Below, in pieces: positions 35,366 to 44,953 of a DNA stretch of 64,000 bases (position 1 is its first letter; each line of letters opens with the position of its first letter). The position numbers and the translations under genes were made by a program. This DNA comes from Acidobacteriota bacterium. GTDB lineage: Bacteria > Acidobacteriota > Holophagae > Holophagales > Holophagaceae. A model generated the notes under the pieces. That model saw nothing but the letters and a program-made list of their open reading frames with translations. It was not told the origin of the DNA and ran no database searches. The stretch is from positions 44,470 to 108,469 of the forward strand of contig JACPUT010000013.1 in the NCBI GenBank assembly GCA_016192145.1, read 5' to 3'.

Positions 35366-35884
35366 ATGAGCACGATGAACCCCTACCAATCCCCTCAGGC
35401 TCCCGTCCAGGACTGGGCTGACGCGAGTACGGTGGAGGCGGCCACCCGTTGGCAGCGCCTTGCGGCCGCATTCATCGATGGCCTCGTCTACGTGCCCCTG
35501 GGCCTCGCCGCAGCCCTGGCCATTCCCTTCCTGATCGCTTCCGGGAGCCGGGAGGCGGGGCTTTTGGTAGGCATCCTGATGCTGCTGGCTTTGGCGGGGC
35601 TCCTGATCTGGAATTTGGTGCTGCTCGCACGATCCGGCCAAACCATCGGCAAGAAGGCCATGGGGATCTGCATGATCCGCAGCGATGGCAGCGTGCCCCA
35701 CGTGCTCCGGGTCATCTTCGTTCGCTGGTTTCCCATCGCCCTGGTGGCCTACCTGTTGAACGCGATGACGGGAACGCCCTACCTCGGGGCGGGGGTCCAA
35801 CTCCTCAACCTCCTGTTCATCTTCGGCCCGACGCGGCGGTGCCTGCACGATGTGCTGGCGGATACCCACGTCATCCAGGTTTGA
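35366..35884 (+). CDS. RDD-family membrane protein
   Basis: A 172-residue integral membrane protein of the RDD family. A short Pro/Gln-rich N-terminus (MNPYQSPQAPVQDW) leads to the domain. The first helix is preceded by RWQRLAAAFIDGLV, which carries the family's Arg/Asp pattern. Two further helices follow, with the conserved GQTIGKKAMGICMI between them and RRCLHDVLADTHV at the end. RDD proteins are widespread and mostly of unknown function; some have been linked to ion exchange. Two start codons occur close together (35366 and 35375). It precedes glyQ on the same strand. Confidence 0.88.
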   Translation: MSTMNPYQSPQAPVQDWADASTVEAATRWQRLAAAFIDGLVYVPLGLAAALAIPFLIASGSREAGLLVGILMLLALAGLLIWNLVLLARSGQTIGKKAMGICMIRSDGSVPHVLRVIFVRWFPIALVAYLLNAMTGTPYLGAGVQLLNLLFIFGPTRRCLHDVLADTHVIQV

Positions 35885-35941
35885 GCCCCGGCTGGAATCA
35901 GGCAGGATTCGCGGTAGAATCAAGGCTTTCCGCGGGTCCCA

Positions 35942-36850
35942 ATGCATATCCAGGAACTGATCCTCCGGCTGCAACGATTCTGGGCCGACAGGGGCTGCCT
36001 CATCGGGCAGCCCTACGACCTCGAGAAGGGCGCGGGCACCATGAACCCGCTGACCTTCTTTGGCGTGCTGGGCGATAAGCCGTGGAACGTGGCCTATGTG
36101 GAGCCCAGCCGGCGCCCGGCGGACGGGCGCTATGGCGAGAACCCCTTCCGCGTCTACAAGCACCTCCAGTTCCAGGTGATCCTCAAACCTTCGCCCGCGA
36201 AGGTGCAGGAGATGTACATCGAGAGCCTTGAGGCCCTGGGCATCGATCTCTCCAAGCACGACCTCCGCTTCGAGGAGGACAACTGGGAATCCCCCACCCT
36301 GGGCGCCTGGGGCGTGGGTTGGCAGGTGGTGCTGGACGGCATGGAGATCAGCCAGTTCACCTACTTCCAGCAGAGCGGCGGCCTGGAGCTGAAGCCCGTG
36401 GCGGCGGAGCTCACCTACGGCATCGAGCGCATCTGCATGTTCCTCACGGGGCAGGACAACATCTTCGACCTCACCTGGGGCGAGGTGACGACGGATCAGG
36501 GCGTCACTCCCGTCACCTACGGGCAGGTGCGCCAGCGCGAGGAGTTCGAGCTCAGCGCCTACTCCTTCGAGCACGCCGATCTGAAGCTGCACTGGGACCT
36601 CTTCGCGGCTTACGAAAAGGAGGGCTGGAGCCTGCTGCACAAGCACAAGCTCCACCTCGCGGCCTACGAACAGGCCCTCAAGATGAGCCACGCCTTCAAT
36701 GTGCTGGATGCCCGTGGTGCCGTGAGCACCACGGAACGCCCCGGCCTCATCAAGCGCGTGAGGGATCTGGCCTGCGCCTGCGCCCGGCTCTACCTCGGCA
36801 TGGAAGTGGAAGCCCCCCAGGGCCCCAGCGGAAAGATGGTCGTCGCATGA
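35942..36850 (+). CDS. glyQ: Glycyl-tRNA synthetase alpha subunit
   Basis: The catalytic subunit of the tetrameric bacterial glycyl-tRNA synthetase, which charges tRNA-Gly. The 302-residue protein is nearly colinear with the family: [58 protein letters not shown] (here [13 protein letters not shown]), and the ATP-site region [14 protein letters not shown]. Its last codons overlap the ATG of glyS by four bases (ATGA), so subunit synthesis is coupled. Confidence 0.97.
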   Translation: MHIQELILRLQRFWADRGCLIGQPYDLEKGAGTMNPLTFFGVLGDKPWNVAYVEPSRRPADGRYGENPFRVYKHLQFQVILKPSPAKVQEMYIESLEALGIDLSKHDLRFEEDNWESPTLGAWGVGWQVVLDGMEISQFTYFQQSGGLELKPVAAELTYGIERICMFLTGQDNIFDLTWGEVTTDQGVTPVTYGQVRQREEFELSAYSFEHADLKLHWDLFAAYEKEGWSLLHKHKLHLAAYEQALKMSHAFNVLDARGAVSTTERPGLIKRVRDLACACARLYLGMEVEAPQGPSGKMVVA

Positions 36851-39069
36851 GCAAGAAGGCCCCCGCCCGGAAGACGGGCTCAGCACCCTCCGATCGGCGC
36901 CAGGAAGAGCGCCGCACCACCGAGACCCGGAGGGCCGAACCCAGGAAGAGCCCCGCCAAGGCGGCCCCCAAGGCCACGCCGGATCCGGGGTCGGGTCCGA
37001 GCCCCTTGCGGGGCAAGGAAGACTTCCTGCTCGAGCTGCACTGCGAGGAAATCCCCGCGCGCTTCCTGAAGCTCCTCACCGAGGATCTCGCGGGTCGGTT
37101 GAAGGCCTGGGCCGAAGCCCAGGGCCTCGGCGCGCTGGGGGTGCAGGTGTTCTACAGCCCTCGCAAGCTGGCCTGGCGCGTGTTGGGCCTTCCCACGGCC
37201 CAGCCCGATCGCACCGAGACCCAGGTCGGCCCCCCCAAGCGCATGTGCGTGGACGAGGCGGGCAAGCCCACCGTCACCGGCCAAAAGTTCGCGGAGAAGT
37301 GGAACGTGCCCTTCGAGGCGCTCACCTTCGACCTCGTGGCGGGCAAGAAGGAGGCCGTGGCCATGGTGGTCCAGAGCCTTCCCGGCCGACCCACCCTGGA
37401 CCTTCTGGCGGAGTCCCTGCCGGGCCTCATCGCCCAGCTCCACGTTCCCAAGGCCATGCGCTGGGGCGCCTCCGAGTTCGCCTTCGTGCGGCCCATCCGC
37501 AACATCCTCTGCCTGTTGGGCGAGCACGTCGTCCCCTTCGAGGTGGATGGCGTAAGGAGCGGGCACACCACGCTGGGCCACCGGCTCTACCACCGTGAAC
37601 ACCCGGAACCCATCGCCATCACCGACCCCACGGACTACGACACCCACCTGGAAGCGGCGGGCGTGGTCTGCTCCTTCTCCGAGCGTCGGCGCCGCATGAA
37701 GGACGAGATGGAAGGCCTCGCTTGGGAGGTGCAGGGCCAGATCGTGAAGGACGACGGCCTGCTGGACACCCTCGCGGAGATCGTGGAGTGGCCCAAGGTC
37801 ATCCGCGGCGAGTTCCCCGCGGACTTCCTGGAACTGCCCAAGGAGGTGCTCGTCACCTCCCTCAAGGAGCATCAGAAGGCCTTCTGCGTGGAGGATGCCA
37901 AGGGCCACCTGCTGCCCACCTTCGTCACCGCCGCCAACCGCCCCGACGATCCCAGCGGGTTCGTGAAGTCGGGCAACGAGTGGGTGCTGCGCGCCCGCCT
38001 CTACGACGCCCGCTTCTTCTTCGCGGAGGACCGCAAGGTCAAGCTCGCGGCCCGCCTGGAGAAGCTGAAGACCCTCACCTTCCAGCGGGAGCTGGGTTCC
38101 TACGCGGACAAATCGCAGCGCATCTCCACCCTCGCCGCGGACTTCGCCGCGCGCCTGGGCCTGGATGGCAAGGTGGCCGCGGAGGCCGGGCGCCTCTCCA
38201 AGGCGGACCTCGTCACCCTCATGGTGGGCGAGTTCCCCGAACTGCAGGGCATCATGGGCGGCGAATACCTCAAGGCCGAAGGCGCTCCCCAGGCCCTTTG
38301 GATGGCCGTCAAGGAACAGTACCGGCCCATGGCCTCCGACGACGCCGTGCCCGCTTCCGACTTCGGCGCCCTCCTCGCGCTCACCGACAAGCTCGACACC
38401 CTCGTGGGCTGCTTCGCCGTGGGCCTCATCCCCAGCGGCTCCAAGGATCCCCTGGCCCTGCGCAGGGCCGGCATGGGCATCATCCGGATCCTCTGGGAGA
38501 AGGGCTGGTCGATCAAGCCCCTGGAACTCGCCAAGGCCGCCTTCCAGCAGGTGAAGGCCAATGCCACCAAGGGCGAGGGGGAGACCCTCTCCGCCCTGGA
38601 AGCCTTCTTCAAGGATCGCGTGGCGTTCCAGTTGGAACTGGCCGGCATCCCCCCCGCCGCGCGCCGTTCCGCCCAGGCCGTGGGCGGCCAGGATCTGGCG
38701 GACCTCAAGGCCCGCTGTCAGGCCCTCTCCGCCTTCGCCGAGGACAGCCGTTTCGAGTCGCTGGGGCAGAGCGTCAAGCGCATCGCCAACATCCTCAAGG
38801 ACGAGAACCCCGAGCACACGGTGGATGAAAACGTCCTCCAGCACGAGAGCGAGCGCATCCTCGCCGCCCACCTCCTGCAGCTGGAGGGCCTCACCGATCC
38901 CAAGGCCATCCTGGAGGATCTCGCGGGCCTCGCCGGGCCCCTCGCCGCCTTCTTCGAGGGCGTCATGGTCAAGTGCGAAGACGAGAAGCTCCGCGCCGCC
39001 CGGCTCTCCCTGCTGAACCGGCTGCGGCAGGCCTTCCTGCGGGTGGCGGATTTCAGCCAGTGGCAGTGA
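36847..39069 (+). CDS. glyS: Glycyl-tRNA synthetase beta subunit
   Basis: A 740-residue beta subunit, which binds tRNA-Gly. The family core starts at about residue 57 with [19 protein letters not shown], the usual N-terminus of GlyS. It is preceded by about 55 extra residues that are strongly basic and rich in Lys, Arg, Pro and Ala ([23 protein letters not shown]), probably disordered. The middle contains the HD-like segment and the long helical region, ending with [14 protein letters not shown]. The start is fixed by the ATGA overlap with glyQ. The basic tail could help bind RNA. Confidence 0.95.
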   Translation: MSKKAPARKTGSAPSDRRQEERRTTETRRAEPRKSPAKAAPKATPDPGSGPSPLRGKEDFLLELHCEEIPARFLKLLTEDLAGRLKAWAEAQGLGALGVQVFYSPRKLAWRVLGLPTAQPDRTETQVGPPKRMCVDEAGKPTVTGQKFAEKWNVPFEALTFDLVAGKKEAVAMVVQSLPGRPTLDLLAESLPGLIAQLHVPKAMRWGASEFAFVRPIRNILCLLGEHVVPFEVDGVRSGHTTLGHRLYHREHPEPIAITDPTDYDTHLEAAGVVCSFSERRRRMKDEMEGLAWEVQGQIVKDDGLLDTLAEIVEWPKVIRGEFPADFLELPKEVLVTSLKEHQKAFCVEDAKGHLLPTFVTAANRPDDPSGFVKSGNEWVLRARLYDARFFFAEDRKVKLAARLEKLKTLTFQRELGSYADKSQRISTLAADFAARLGLDGKVAAEAGRLSKADLVTLMVGEFPELQGIMGGEYLKAEGAPQALWMAVKEQYRPMASDDAVPASDFGALLALTDKLDTLVGCFAVGLIPSGSKDPLALRRAGMGIIRILWEKGWSIKPLELAKAAFQQVKANATKGEGETLSALEAFFKDRVAFQLELAGIPPAARRSAQAVGGQDLADLKARCQALSAFAEDSRFESLGQSVKRIANILKDENPEHTVDENVLQHESERILAAHLLQLEGLTDPKAILEDLAGLAGPLAAFFEGVMVKCEDEKLRAARLSLLNRLRQAFLRVADFSQWQ

Positions 39070-39103
39070 TCCCGGGCACACCGGGCTACGAGGGATTCCG
39101 ACG

Positions 39104-41101
39104 ATGACTTCGATACGGACGTTGGTTCTTTGCCTGACTTTGGCTATCACGGGTTCCTCGCAAGCGGGCCTTACTGCGGGCGCGTCGGGTTCGGAGGGTT
39201 GGCCAACGCTGGACCAGGCGGTTTGGGCGATCAAATCCGAGGATCTTCCAGATCGCCCGGGCGCCATTGTCCTCATGGATCGATTCCACTTCCAGAAGCG
39301 GGGCATCGAACGCCACCGCCGTGTCCTGGTGCTTTCCGAGGCAGGTCGGGCATATGCCGATATCCAACTGAACGCCTCGTACGTCACCAAACTGGAGGGC
39401 CGAACAGTCTTTCCAGATGGGAAGGAGGCGCCCTTCCTTCAGGGGAAGGATGTAGTGAGGACCGAGGCGATCCTCGGAAAACGTGAAAAGGAAGTCGCGC
39501 TGAAAGTCTTCCCTCCCGGGGTGACCACCCATTGCATCGTCGATGTCCGATGGTTCGAGCCCAATGATGATTTCCGGGAAAGGCCCGTTCCCGGTGGCAG
39601 CGGTTATAGCCTGCTGATTTCCCTTTCAGAGGCCGTGCCGGTGAAGCGCGCCGAATTGGTGTTCGATCTTGATATCTCGGATACGGGATGGATGAAGAAA
39701 TTCGAAGTGGATCCCGGTCAAAAACACACCATGGATCAGAAGAATGGGGTTGCGACCTACGCATTCGAGGATATTCCAGCCCGAAGGGTGATACCGCTCG
39801 CATCCAAGGCGGACGTGCTTCGGCCCATCTTCAACTGGTTCTACGCCCCCCAGGTCAGGGATTGGCTGACCTACCTGGGTTTTCCCGCCGACAAACCGGT
39901 CAACGTACTGGAAGGCTCCGCCAGGACCTTCCTGTACGAGTGGTATGTCGTCCCCCTGGAGAAGGACCGGGCTCTGAAGGCGGAATTGCAGACCATGGCC
40001 AAGGCGACGGAGGGGATGGAGCCGCATGCCCGGGCTCGGGCTCTCGTCCGGGCGCTCCGTGGGAAGGTCCGCACCTTGGCGGAGTTCCAGGATGTTCCGG
40101 ATCGGCGGAGTTACGAGGCAGACCCCTTGAAGGTATTGCGCCGGGGGTGGGGTACCTCCTACCAGCTCAACCACCTCGGCTTCCTGCTCCTTCGGGAAAG
40201 TGGGCTGGAGGTTACCCTCGTCAGCGCCATCGATAGGGAAGAGAACAAGCTCATGGACCCCAGCAATATCTTCCAATACGACCAGAACCTCCTGGGCGTG
40301 AAGGATGCAAAGGGTCAGTGGCTGTACCTGAATCCCGGCTCCACCTTCGAGCCATTTGGCGTTTCCCCTTGGCTCCAAGGCGGCCGGGCATTGCAGGTGA
40401 TTCCAGCCGCCAAGCGGCTCGAGTGGGGCGCGTCCTTCACAACGATTCCCCTGGCCGAGTCCGCTTCGAACACGCAGGTGTGGACCGCGACGGTGACCCC
40501 GGGCGCGGAGGCGGATGCCTATTCGGTGGGGTTCGAGGCTACAGGAAGCATGGCGGCCCGGTGGAAGCGGAAATTGCACGACCAGCAGGCTCCCGAGCTC
40601 AAGAAGGGGCTTGGCCTCATCCTGGAGCGGGGTCGGTTCCAATTGCAGCGGGCCGAAGGGGAGGGTGCCCTGGACCCTTGGTCTGGATTCAAGGTCTCCT
40701 TTGATGGGAACCTGGAACATGATGGCGGCCGTCGGCGAGTGGTGCCTCCGTTCCCCTTCCTGCAATCTCCCTTTGCCATCCCGGCCACGTGGCCGGAGCA
40801 GCGGACGGTGGGCATCCACCTCCCCATGGCCTGCCGGATCCAGGCGGAGACCCGCATGGCCTGGGCTGGCGGTGAGCTGCCCGGAGGGGGGCTTGAGCCA
40901 CTGGAGCGGGAGAACATTTTCGGCAAGGTGTCCTGGACGGCGGCCCTCGAGGAGGTCCAGGGTGCTAAGGTCCTGGTGGCCCGCCTTCGAATCGAAATCC
41001 AGCGGCCCCTGGGAAGTCCCATGTACTACGAGCAGCTGAAGGCCTTCTCGGGGTGGGTTCAGGAAGCGCTGGGTCGCGGGCTCCCGGTGCCGAGGCCTTA
41101 A
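39104..41101 (+). CDS. Secreted DUF3857 / transglutaminase-like protein, probably catalytically dead
   Basis: A 665-residue protein with a signal peptide (MTSIRTLVLCLTLAITGSSQA), an N-terminal DUF3857-type beta domain (about residues 40-215) and a transglutaminase-like domain (about 245-420). In active relatives the cysteine lies in a GDCKDK-type motif before a helix. Here the equivalent reads GWGTSYQLNHLGFLLLRESG, with Ser352 in the expected Cys place, so the usual Cys nucleophile seems absent. The C-terminal part is beta-rich and has no motif I know. Codon use looks slightly less GC-biased than the neighbouring glyS. It follows glyS by 34 bases, but a functional link is not evident. Confidence 0.72.
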   Translation: MTSIRTLVLCLTLAITGSSQAGLTAGASGSEGWPTLDQAVWAIKSEDLPDRPGAIVLMDRFHFQKRGIERHRRVLVLSEAGRAYADIQLNASYVTKLEGRTVFPDGKEAPFLQGKDVVRTEAILGKREKEVALKVFPPGVTTHCIVDVRWFEPNDDFRERPVPGGSGYSLLISLSEAVPVKRAELVFDLDISDTGWMKKFEVDPGQKHTMDQKNGVATYAFEDIPARRVIPLASKADVLRPIFNWFYAPQVRDWLTYLGFPADKPVNVLEGSARTFLYEWYVVPLEKDRALKAELQTMAKATEGMEPHARARALVRALRGKVRTLAEFQDVPDRRSYEADPLKVLRRGWGTSYQLNHLGFLLLRESGLEVTLVSAIDREENKLMDPSNIFQYDQNLLGVKDAKGQWLYLNPGSTFEPFGVSPWLQGGRALQVIPAAKRLEWGASFTTIPLAESASNTQVWTATVTPGAEADAYSVGFEATGSMAARWKRKLHDQQAPELKKGLGLILERGRFQLQRAEGEGALDPWSGFKVSFDGNLEHDGGRRRVVPPFPFLQSPFAIPATWPEQRTVGIHLPMACRIQAETRMAWAGGELPGGGLEPLERENIFGKVSWTAALEEVQGAKVLVARLRIEIQRPLGSPMYYEQLKAFSGWVQEALGRGLPVPRP

Positions 41102-41167
41102 CCCCGGGCCATTTTAGGCCTTCTTGGGAGGGGCCCCTCCTGGGAAACTGGGAGATTAGGGGTCCCC

Positions 41168-42697
41168 ATGCACCATGAACGCATCGCCATCATCGACTTC
41201 GGCAGCCAGTACACGCGGCTGATCACGCGGCGGCTGCGGGAGCTGGGGGCGTTCGGGCTCGTTTACAACTCCAGCGCCACGGCGGCGGAGATCGGGGGGG
41301 CGGATCTCAAGGGCGTGATCCTCTCGGGCGGCCCGATGTCCGTGCTGGAGCCCGGGGCTCCGGACCTCGATCCCAAGATCCTGGAGCTGGGGGTGCCCGT
41401 GCTGGGCATCTGCTATGGCCAGCAGCTGCTGGCCCGCAACCTGGGCGGCCAGATCCACCGCTCCACGAGCCGCGAGTACGGCAAATCCGAGATCACCGCG
41501 TCCCCCGAGGGCTCCCTGCTCTTCGATGGGCTGCCCCACAGCCAGGTGGTGTGGATGAGCCATGGCGACCACGTGGAGGCCGCCCCTGCGGGCTTCAAGG
41601 TCACCGCCAAGACGCCCACGGTGCCCGTGGCGGCCATGGAGGATGCCGGGCGCCAGCTCTACGCCATCCAGTTCCACCCCGAGGTCACGCACAGCGCCCA
41701 GGGCACGCCCCTGCTGCTGAACTACCTCAAGGCCTGCGGCATGGCCCTGGATTGGAACGCCGGCAACTTCATCGACGAGAAGGTGCAGCAGATCCGCGAA
41801 CAGGTGGGCCAAGGCACCGTGGTGCTGGGCCTCTCCGGCGGCGTGGATAGTTCCGTGGCCTCGCTGCTGATCCACAAGGCCATCGGGGACCAGCTCACCT
41901 GCGTCTTCGTGGACACGGGCCTGCTGCGCAAGGACGAGATGCTCCAGGTGCAGGCGTACTTCAAGCCCTTCGAGCTGAAGATCGTGTGGGTGGATGCCCG
42001 GGCGGAGTTCCTCGGCGCGCTGGAAGGGGTCACGGACCCGGAGCAAAAGCGCAAGATCATCGGCGGAAAGTTCATCGAGGTCTTCGAGCGCGAAGCGAAG
42101 AAGACGAAGTCTGACTTCCTCGGTCAGGGCACCACCTACCCCGACGTCATCGAGAGCAGCGGCATCGGCGGCGCCATCCTCGTGAAGAGCCACCACAACG
42201 TGGGCGGCCTCCCCGAGCGCATGCGCATGAGCCTCGTGGAGCCCCTGCGCGAGCTGTTCAAGGACGAGGTGCGCGCCACGGGCCTGGCGCTTGGCCTCCC
42301 CGAGGAGATGAACCAGCGGCACCCCTTCCCGGGCCCCGGCCTCGCCGTGCGCTTGCCCGGCGCCATCACGCCCGAGCGCGTCACCATCCTCCAGAACGCG
42401 GACGCCATCTTCATCCAGGAGCTGAAGGAATCGGGCTGGTACGCCAAGACGAGCCAGGCCTTCGCCGTGCTGCTGCCCGTGCAGACCGTGGGCATCATGG
42501 GCGACGAGCGCACCTTCGAGTGGATGTGCGCCCTGCGCGCCGTCACGAGCGAAGACTTCATGACCGCCGATTGGGCCCGCCTGCCCCACGAGCTCATGGA
42601 TCGCATCGCCCAGCGCATCGTCCGCGAGGTGAAGGGCATCAACCGCGTCGTCTTCGACATCACCTCGAAGCCCCCGGCGACCATCGAGTACGAATAA
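41168..42697 (+). CDS. guaA: GMP synthase (glutamine-hydrolysing)
   Basis: Converts XMP to GMP with glutamine and ATP. The 509-residue protein has the class I glutamine amidotransferase domain with Cys82 (GICYGQQLL) and the His/Glu of FHPEVTHS. The ATP-pyrophosphatase domain follows, with the PP-loop GLSGGVDSSVAS. The C-terminal dimerisation domain contains HPFPGPGLAVRLPG and ends with the classic KPPATIEYE-type terminus. The start ATG opens with MHHERIAIIDFGSQYT, as in the family. A 14-bp perfect palindrome (41127-41140, ggaggggcccctcc) lies in the short upstream gap and could be part of a control region. Confidence 0.97.
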   Translation: MHHERIAIIDFGSQYTRLITRRLRELGAFGLVYNSSATAAEIGGADLKGVILSGGPMSVLEPGAPDLDPKILELGVPVLGICYGQQLLARNLGGQIHRSTSREYGKSEITASPEGSLLFDGLPHSQVVWMSHGDHVEAAPAGFKVTAKTPTVPVAAMEDAGRQLYAIQFHPEVTHSAQGTPLLLNYLKACGMALDWNAGNFIDEKVQQIREQVGQGTVVLGLSGGVDSSVASLLIHKAIGDQLTCVFVDTGLLRKDEMLQVQAYFKPFELKIVWVDARAEFLGALEGVTDPEQKRKIIGGKFIEVFEREAKKTKSDFLGQGTTYPDVIESSGIGGAILVKSHHNVGGLPERMRMSLVEPLRELFKDEVRATGLALGLPEEMNQRHPFPGPGLAVRLPGAITPERVTILQNADAIFIQELKESGWYAKTSQAFAVLLPVQTVGIMGDERTFEWMCALRAVTSEDFMTADWARLPHELMDRIAQRIVREVKGINRVVFDITSKPPATIEYE

Positions 42698-42710
42698 CGA
42701 ACGAATTTGT

Positions 42711-42778
42711 AACCGCGAATGACGCGAATGCTCGCGAATGAATTGCTTTTATTCGCGTAATTCGCGTCATTCGCGGTT
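42711..42778. repeat. Palindromic hairpin built of cgcgaat units
   Basis: Perfect 19-bp arms, aaccgcgaatgacgcgaat (42711-42729) and its reverse complement (42760-42778), enclose a second, inner cgcgaat/attcgcg pair. The hairpin fills the gap between guaA and the next gene. The arms consist of repeated cgcgaatga units. It may act as a terminator for guaA and looks like a member of a dispersed repeat family. Confidence 0.75.
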
Positions 42779-42790
42779 CCAGGAGCATTA

Positions 42791-43237
42791 ATGGCCCGAC
42801 GTCCCGAACCCGTCCGCAAGTCCGTGAAGGACACCCTCGATGACCTCCTCAACGGTCACAAGGAGGCGGCGTTCAGCGGGCCGGAGTCCGCGCTGAAGTA
42901 CCTGCGCCGCGTCTTCGAAGGCCAGGTGAACCTGCCCAACGCGGTGAAGGCCGTGGCTTACGATCTGATGGCCGATGCCCAGGCCCAGGTGGGGGCCTGG
43001 GAGGAGTGCACCGCGAGCGTCGCCATGGTCCTCAAGCACCTGACGGACCTTGAGGCGGAGTTCCCCCACGGCTACCGGGCCCGGCTGGAGGCGCTGACCT
43101 GCTTCGAGCGGGGCATCCAGGCCCACTCGGAGCTGGGGCAGTTCCAGGAGGCCCTGGGGTTGGCGGAACGGGCCGTGGCCCTGGAACTGGGCGCGCATTA
43201 CCAGGCAAAGGCTGACAACCTGGATTGGGCCCGATGA
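42791..43237 (+). CDS. Hypothetical TPR-like protein
   Basis: A 148-residue all-helical protein without signal peptide or membrane helix. The N-terminus is basic (MARRPEPVRKSVKD). The rest looks like two or three degenerate tetratricopeptide-like helical pairs (AYDLMADAQAQVGAWEECTA, ARLEALTCFERGIQAHSELG, FQEALGLAERAVALELG), which often mediate protein contacts. An aggag ribosome site precedes the ATG. Function is unknown. Confidence 0.6.
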   Translation: MARRPEPVRKSVKDTLDDLLNGHKEAAFSGPESALKYLRRVFEGQVNLPNAVKAVAYDLMADAQAQVGAWEECTASVAMVLKHLTDLEAEFPHGYRARLEALTCFERGIQAHSELGQFQEALGLAERAVALELGAHYQAKADNLDWAR

Positions 43238-43337
43238 CGAACCGCTCCGGTTTCACCCCATCGGGGGACGGGCTCCCCCCGTGGCTCAACACCCCGGGAT
43301 CCTCGGCCGTATAGAGGGGAGTGATCCGGAGGCATCC

Positions 43338-43556
43338 ATGGAACCCCTGAGCATCCCGATGGATCCGATCCTCGCGGGGCGGCTGGAGGCCTTGGCCCTG
43401 CTGCAGCAGGAGGCCCTCCCCGGCCTGCCCTATGACACCCTGGACGCGGCGCATCAGGCGCTGACCCGGGGCCTGGATCTGATGCTCGCGGAGTTCCTGG
43501 AAGCCCGTACCGGCTCGCCGCGATGGCACCGCAATTCGCCTACCCTGGAATCCTGA
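43338..43556 (+). CDS. Small hypothetical protein
   Basis: A 72-residue soluble helical protein. The ATG at 43338 has a perfect ggagg at 5-base spacing, which is why I prefer it to the longer open frame from 43281. The sequence reads MDPILAGRLEALALLQQEA, then a helical segment AAHQALTRGLDLMLAEFLEARTG. No family is recognised. It lies 50 bases upstream of the HD-GYP regulator gene on the same strand and may be cotranscribed with it. Confidence 0.55.
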   Translation: MEPLSIPMDPILAGRLEALALLQQEALPGLPYDTLDAAHQALTRGLDLMLAEFLEARTGSPRWHRNSPTLES

Positions 43557-43605
43557 TCGAGCCTGATTTCAGTTTCCGGGTGAAGCGGCCGTTGAGCGAC
43601 CAGAG

Positions 43606-44703
43606 ATGAGCTATCGCGATATCCAGATCCGTCCCTCGGACACCACGGTGCTCATCGTGGATGATCTGGCCATGATCCGCCTCACCCTGAAGGCCATCCT
43701 CGCCAAGGAGGGCTACCAGGTCATCGAGGCCGACAGCATCGCCAGGGCCATCACCCTGTTGGGCGGGCACGACGTCCATCTGGTGCTCTGCGATATCCAG
43801 CTGCCGGGGGAGAGCGGGCTCGATCTGGTCCGCCACCTGCAGCCCCGATTCCCCGAAGTGGCCGTCGTCATGGTGAGCGCGATGGACGACACCACCACAG
43901 CCATCGATTGCCTCCAGCTCGGCGCCTTCGGCTATGTGCTCAAGCCCTTCCAGCCCCGGGACATCATCGTGCAGGTGAATGGCGCGCTCAGGCGCCGCAT
44001 GCTCGAGATCGATTTCCGGGACCGGGAGGAAGTGCTCAAGGAAAAGGTGCGGGAGCAGACGGAGGAGATCCGGCACAGCCGCGCCGAGATCGCCTTTCGG
44101 CTCGTGGCCGCCAGCGAGCACCGGGATCAGGAGACGGGGATGCACGTGAAACGCATCGGCCTGTATGCCGCCGAGATGGCCCGGATCCTGGGCTGGGACG
44201 TGGAAGCCATCGAGTGCATCGAGTCCGCCGCTCCCATGCATGACATCGGCAAGATCGGCGTGCCCGACGCCATCCTGCAGAAGCCCAGCGCGCTGACGGA
44301 TGAGGAGTGGGTCCTCATGCGGCAGCACACCACCATGGGCGCCACGATCCTCAAGGGGTCCAAGGTGCCCTTCATCCAGATGGGCGCGCGCATTTCCGTG
44401 GGCCACCACGAGAAGTGGGATGGCACCGGCTACCCCAATGGCGTGGCCGGGGAGAAGATCGCGCTGGAAGCCCGCATCACGGCCATCGTGGACGTGTTCG
44501 ACGCGCTTTCAAACAAGCGGCACTACAAAGACGCCTGGGGCGATGTGGAGGTGGAGGCCTTCATCCGGGAACGGAGCGGCAATCACTTCGATCCCCACCT
44601 CTGTGAGATCTTCCTGGAGAACATCGAACGTTTCCGGGCGATCCTCAGGGCCAACCCCGATGAGCGGGTGGAGACCCCCAACGGATCCGTGGCCGCCAGC
44701 TAG
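43606..44703 (+). CDS. Response regulator with HD-GYP domain (cyclic-di-GMP phosphodiesterase family)
   Basis: A 365-residue cytoplasmic protein. The receiver domain (about residues 12-130) has the phospho-acceptor Asp63 (LCDIQLPG), the switch Ser/Thr and the lysine in LKPFQP. A helical linker (about 140-175) leads to an HD-GYP domain with the HD pair His212-Asp213 (MHDIGKIGVPD), HHEKWDGTGYPNG carrying the GYP motif, and IVDVFDALSNKRHY. It probably hydrolyses cyclic di-GMP when phosphorylated. No kinase gene is directly adjacent, so it is an orphan; the large sensor kinase 9 kb away is one conceivable partner. Confidence 0.93.
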   Translation: MSYRDIQIRPSDTTVLIVDDLAMIRLTLKAILAKEGYQVIEADSIARAITLLGGHDVHLVLCDIQLPGESGLDLVRHLQPRFPEVAVVMVSAMDDTTTAIDCLQLGAFGYVLKPFQPRDIIVQVNGALRRRMLEIDFRDREEVLKEKVREQTEEIRHSRAEIAFRLVAASEHRDQETGMHVKRIGLYAAEMARILGWDVEAIECIESAAPMHDIGKIGVPDAILQKPSALTDEEWVLMRQHTTMGATILKGSKVPFIQMGARISVGHHEKWDGTGYPNGVAGEKIALEARITAIVDVFDALSNKRHYKDAWGDVEVEAFIRERSGNHFDPHLCEIFLENIERFRAILRANPDERVETPNGSVAAS

Positions 44704-44848
44704 CCTGGGGGAGCCAGGGGGCAAAGCGCCACGTCCAAGGCCCGTTCACCGAGAACCGCGCTTCCAACCCGGCTTTTACCGCCGGCGACGAGGATCCGCA
44801 GGGATCGGGGGGACGGAAGGGGATTCCTGGACGGAAAAAATGTAAGGG

Positions 44849-44902
44849 TTGACTCCGCTTTGAAAGGGCAAATACTGCTGAGTAATGAGTTCGGAAATTT
44901 CC
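44849..44902 (+). promoter_or_regulatory. Candidate sigma-70 promoter and palindrome upstream of the patatin gene
   Basis: TTGACT (44849-44854) and AATACT (44871-44876) are spaced by 16 bases, and the DNA downstream is unusually AT-rich. A perfect 10-bp palindrome, ggaaatttcc (44893-44902), lies about where transcription would start and could be an operator. Confidence 0.45.
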
Positions 44903-44953
44903 ATTTAAAGGCTTTGATTATCGGGCTGCGGAAGCTCATTCATGGAGGTTGTG

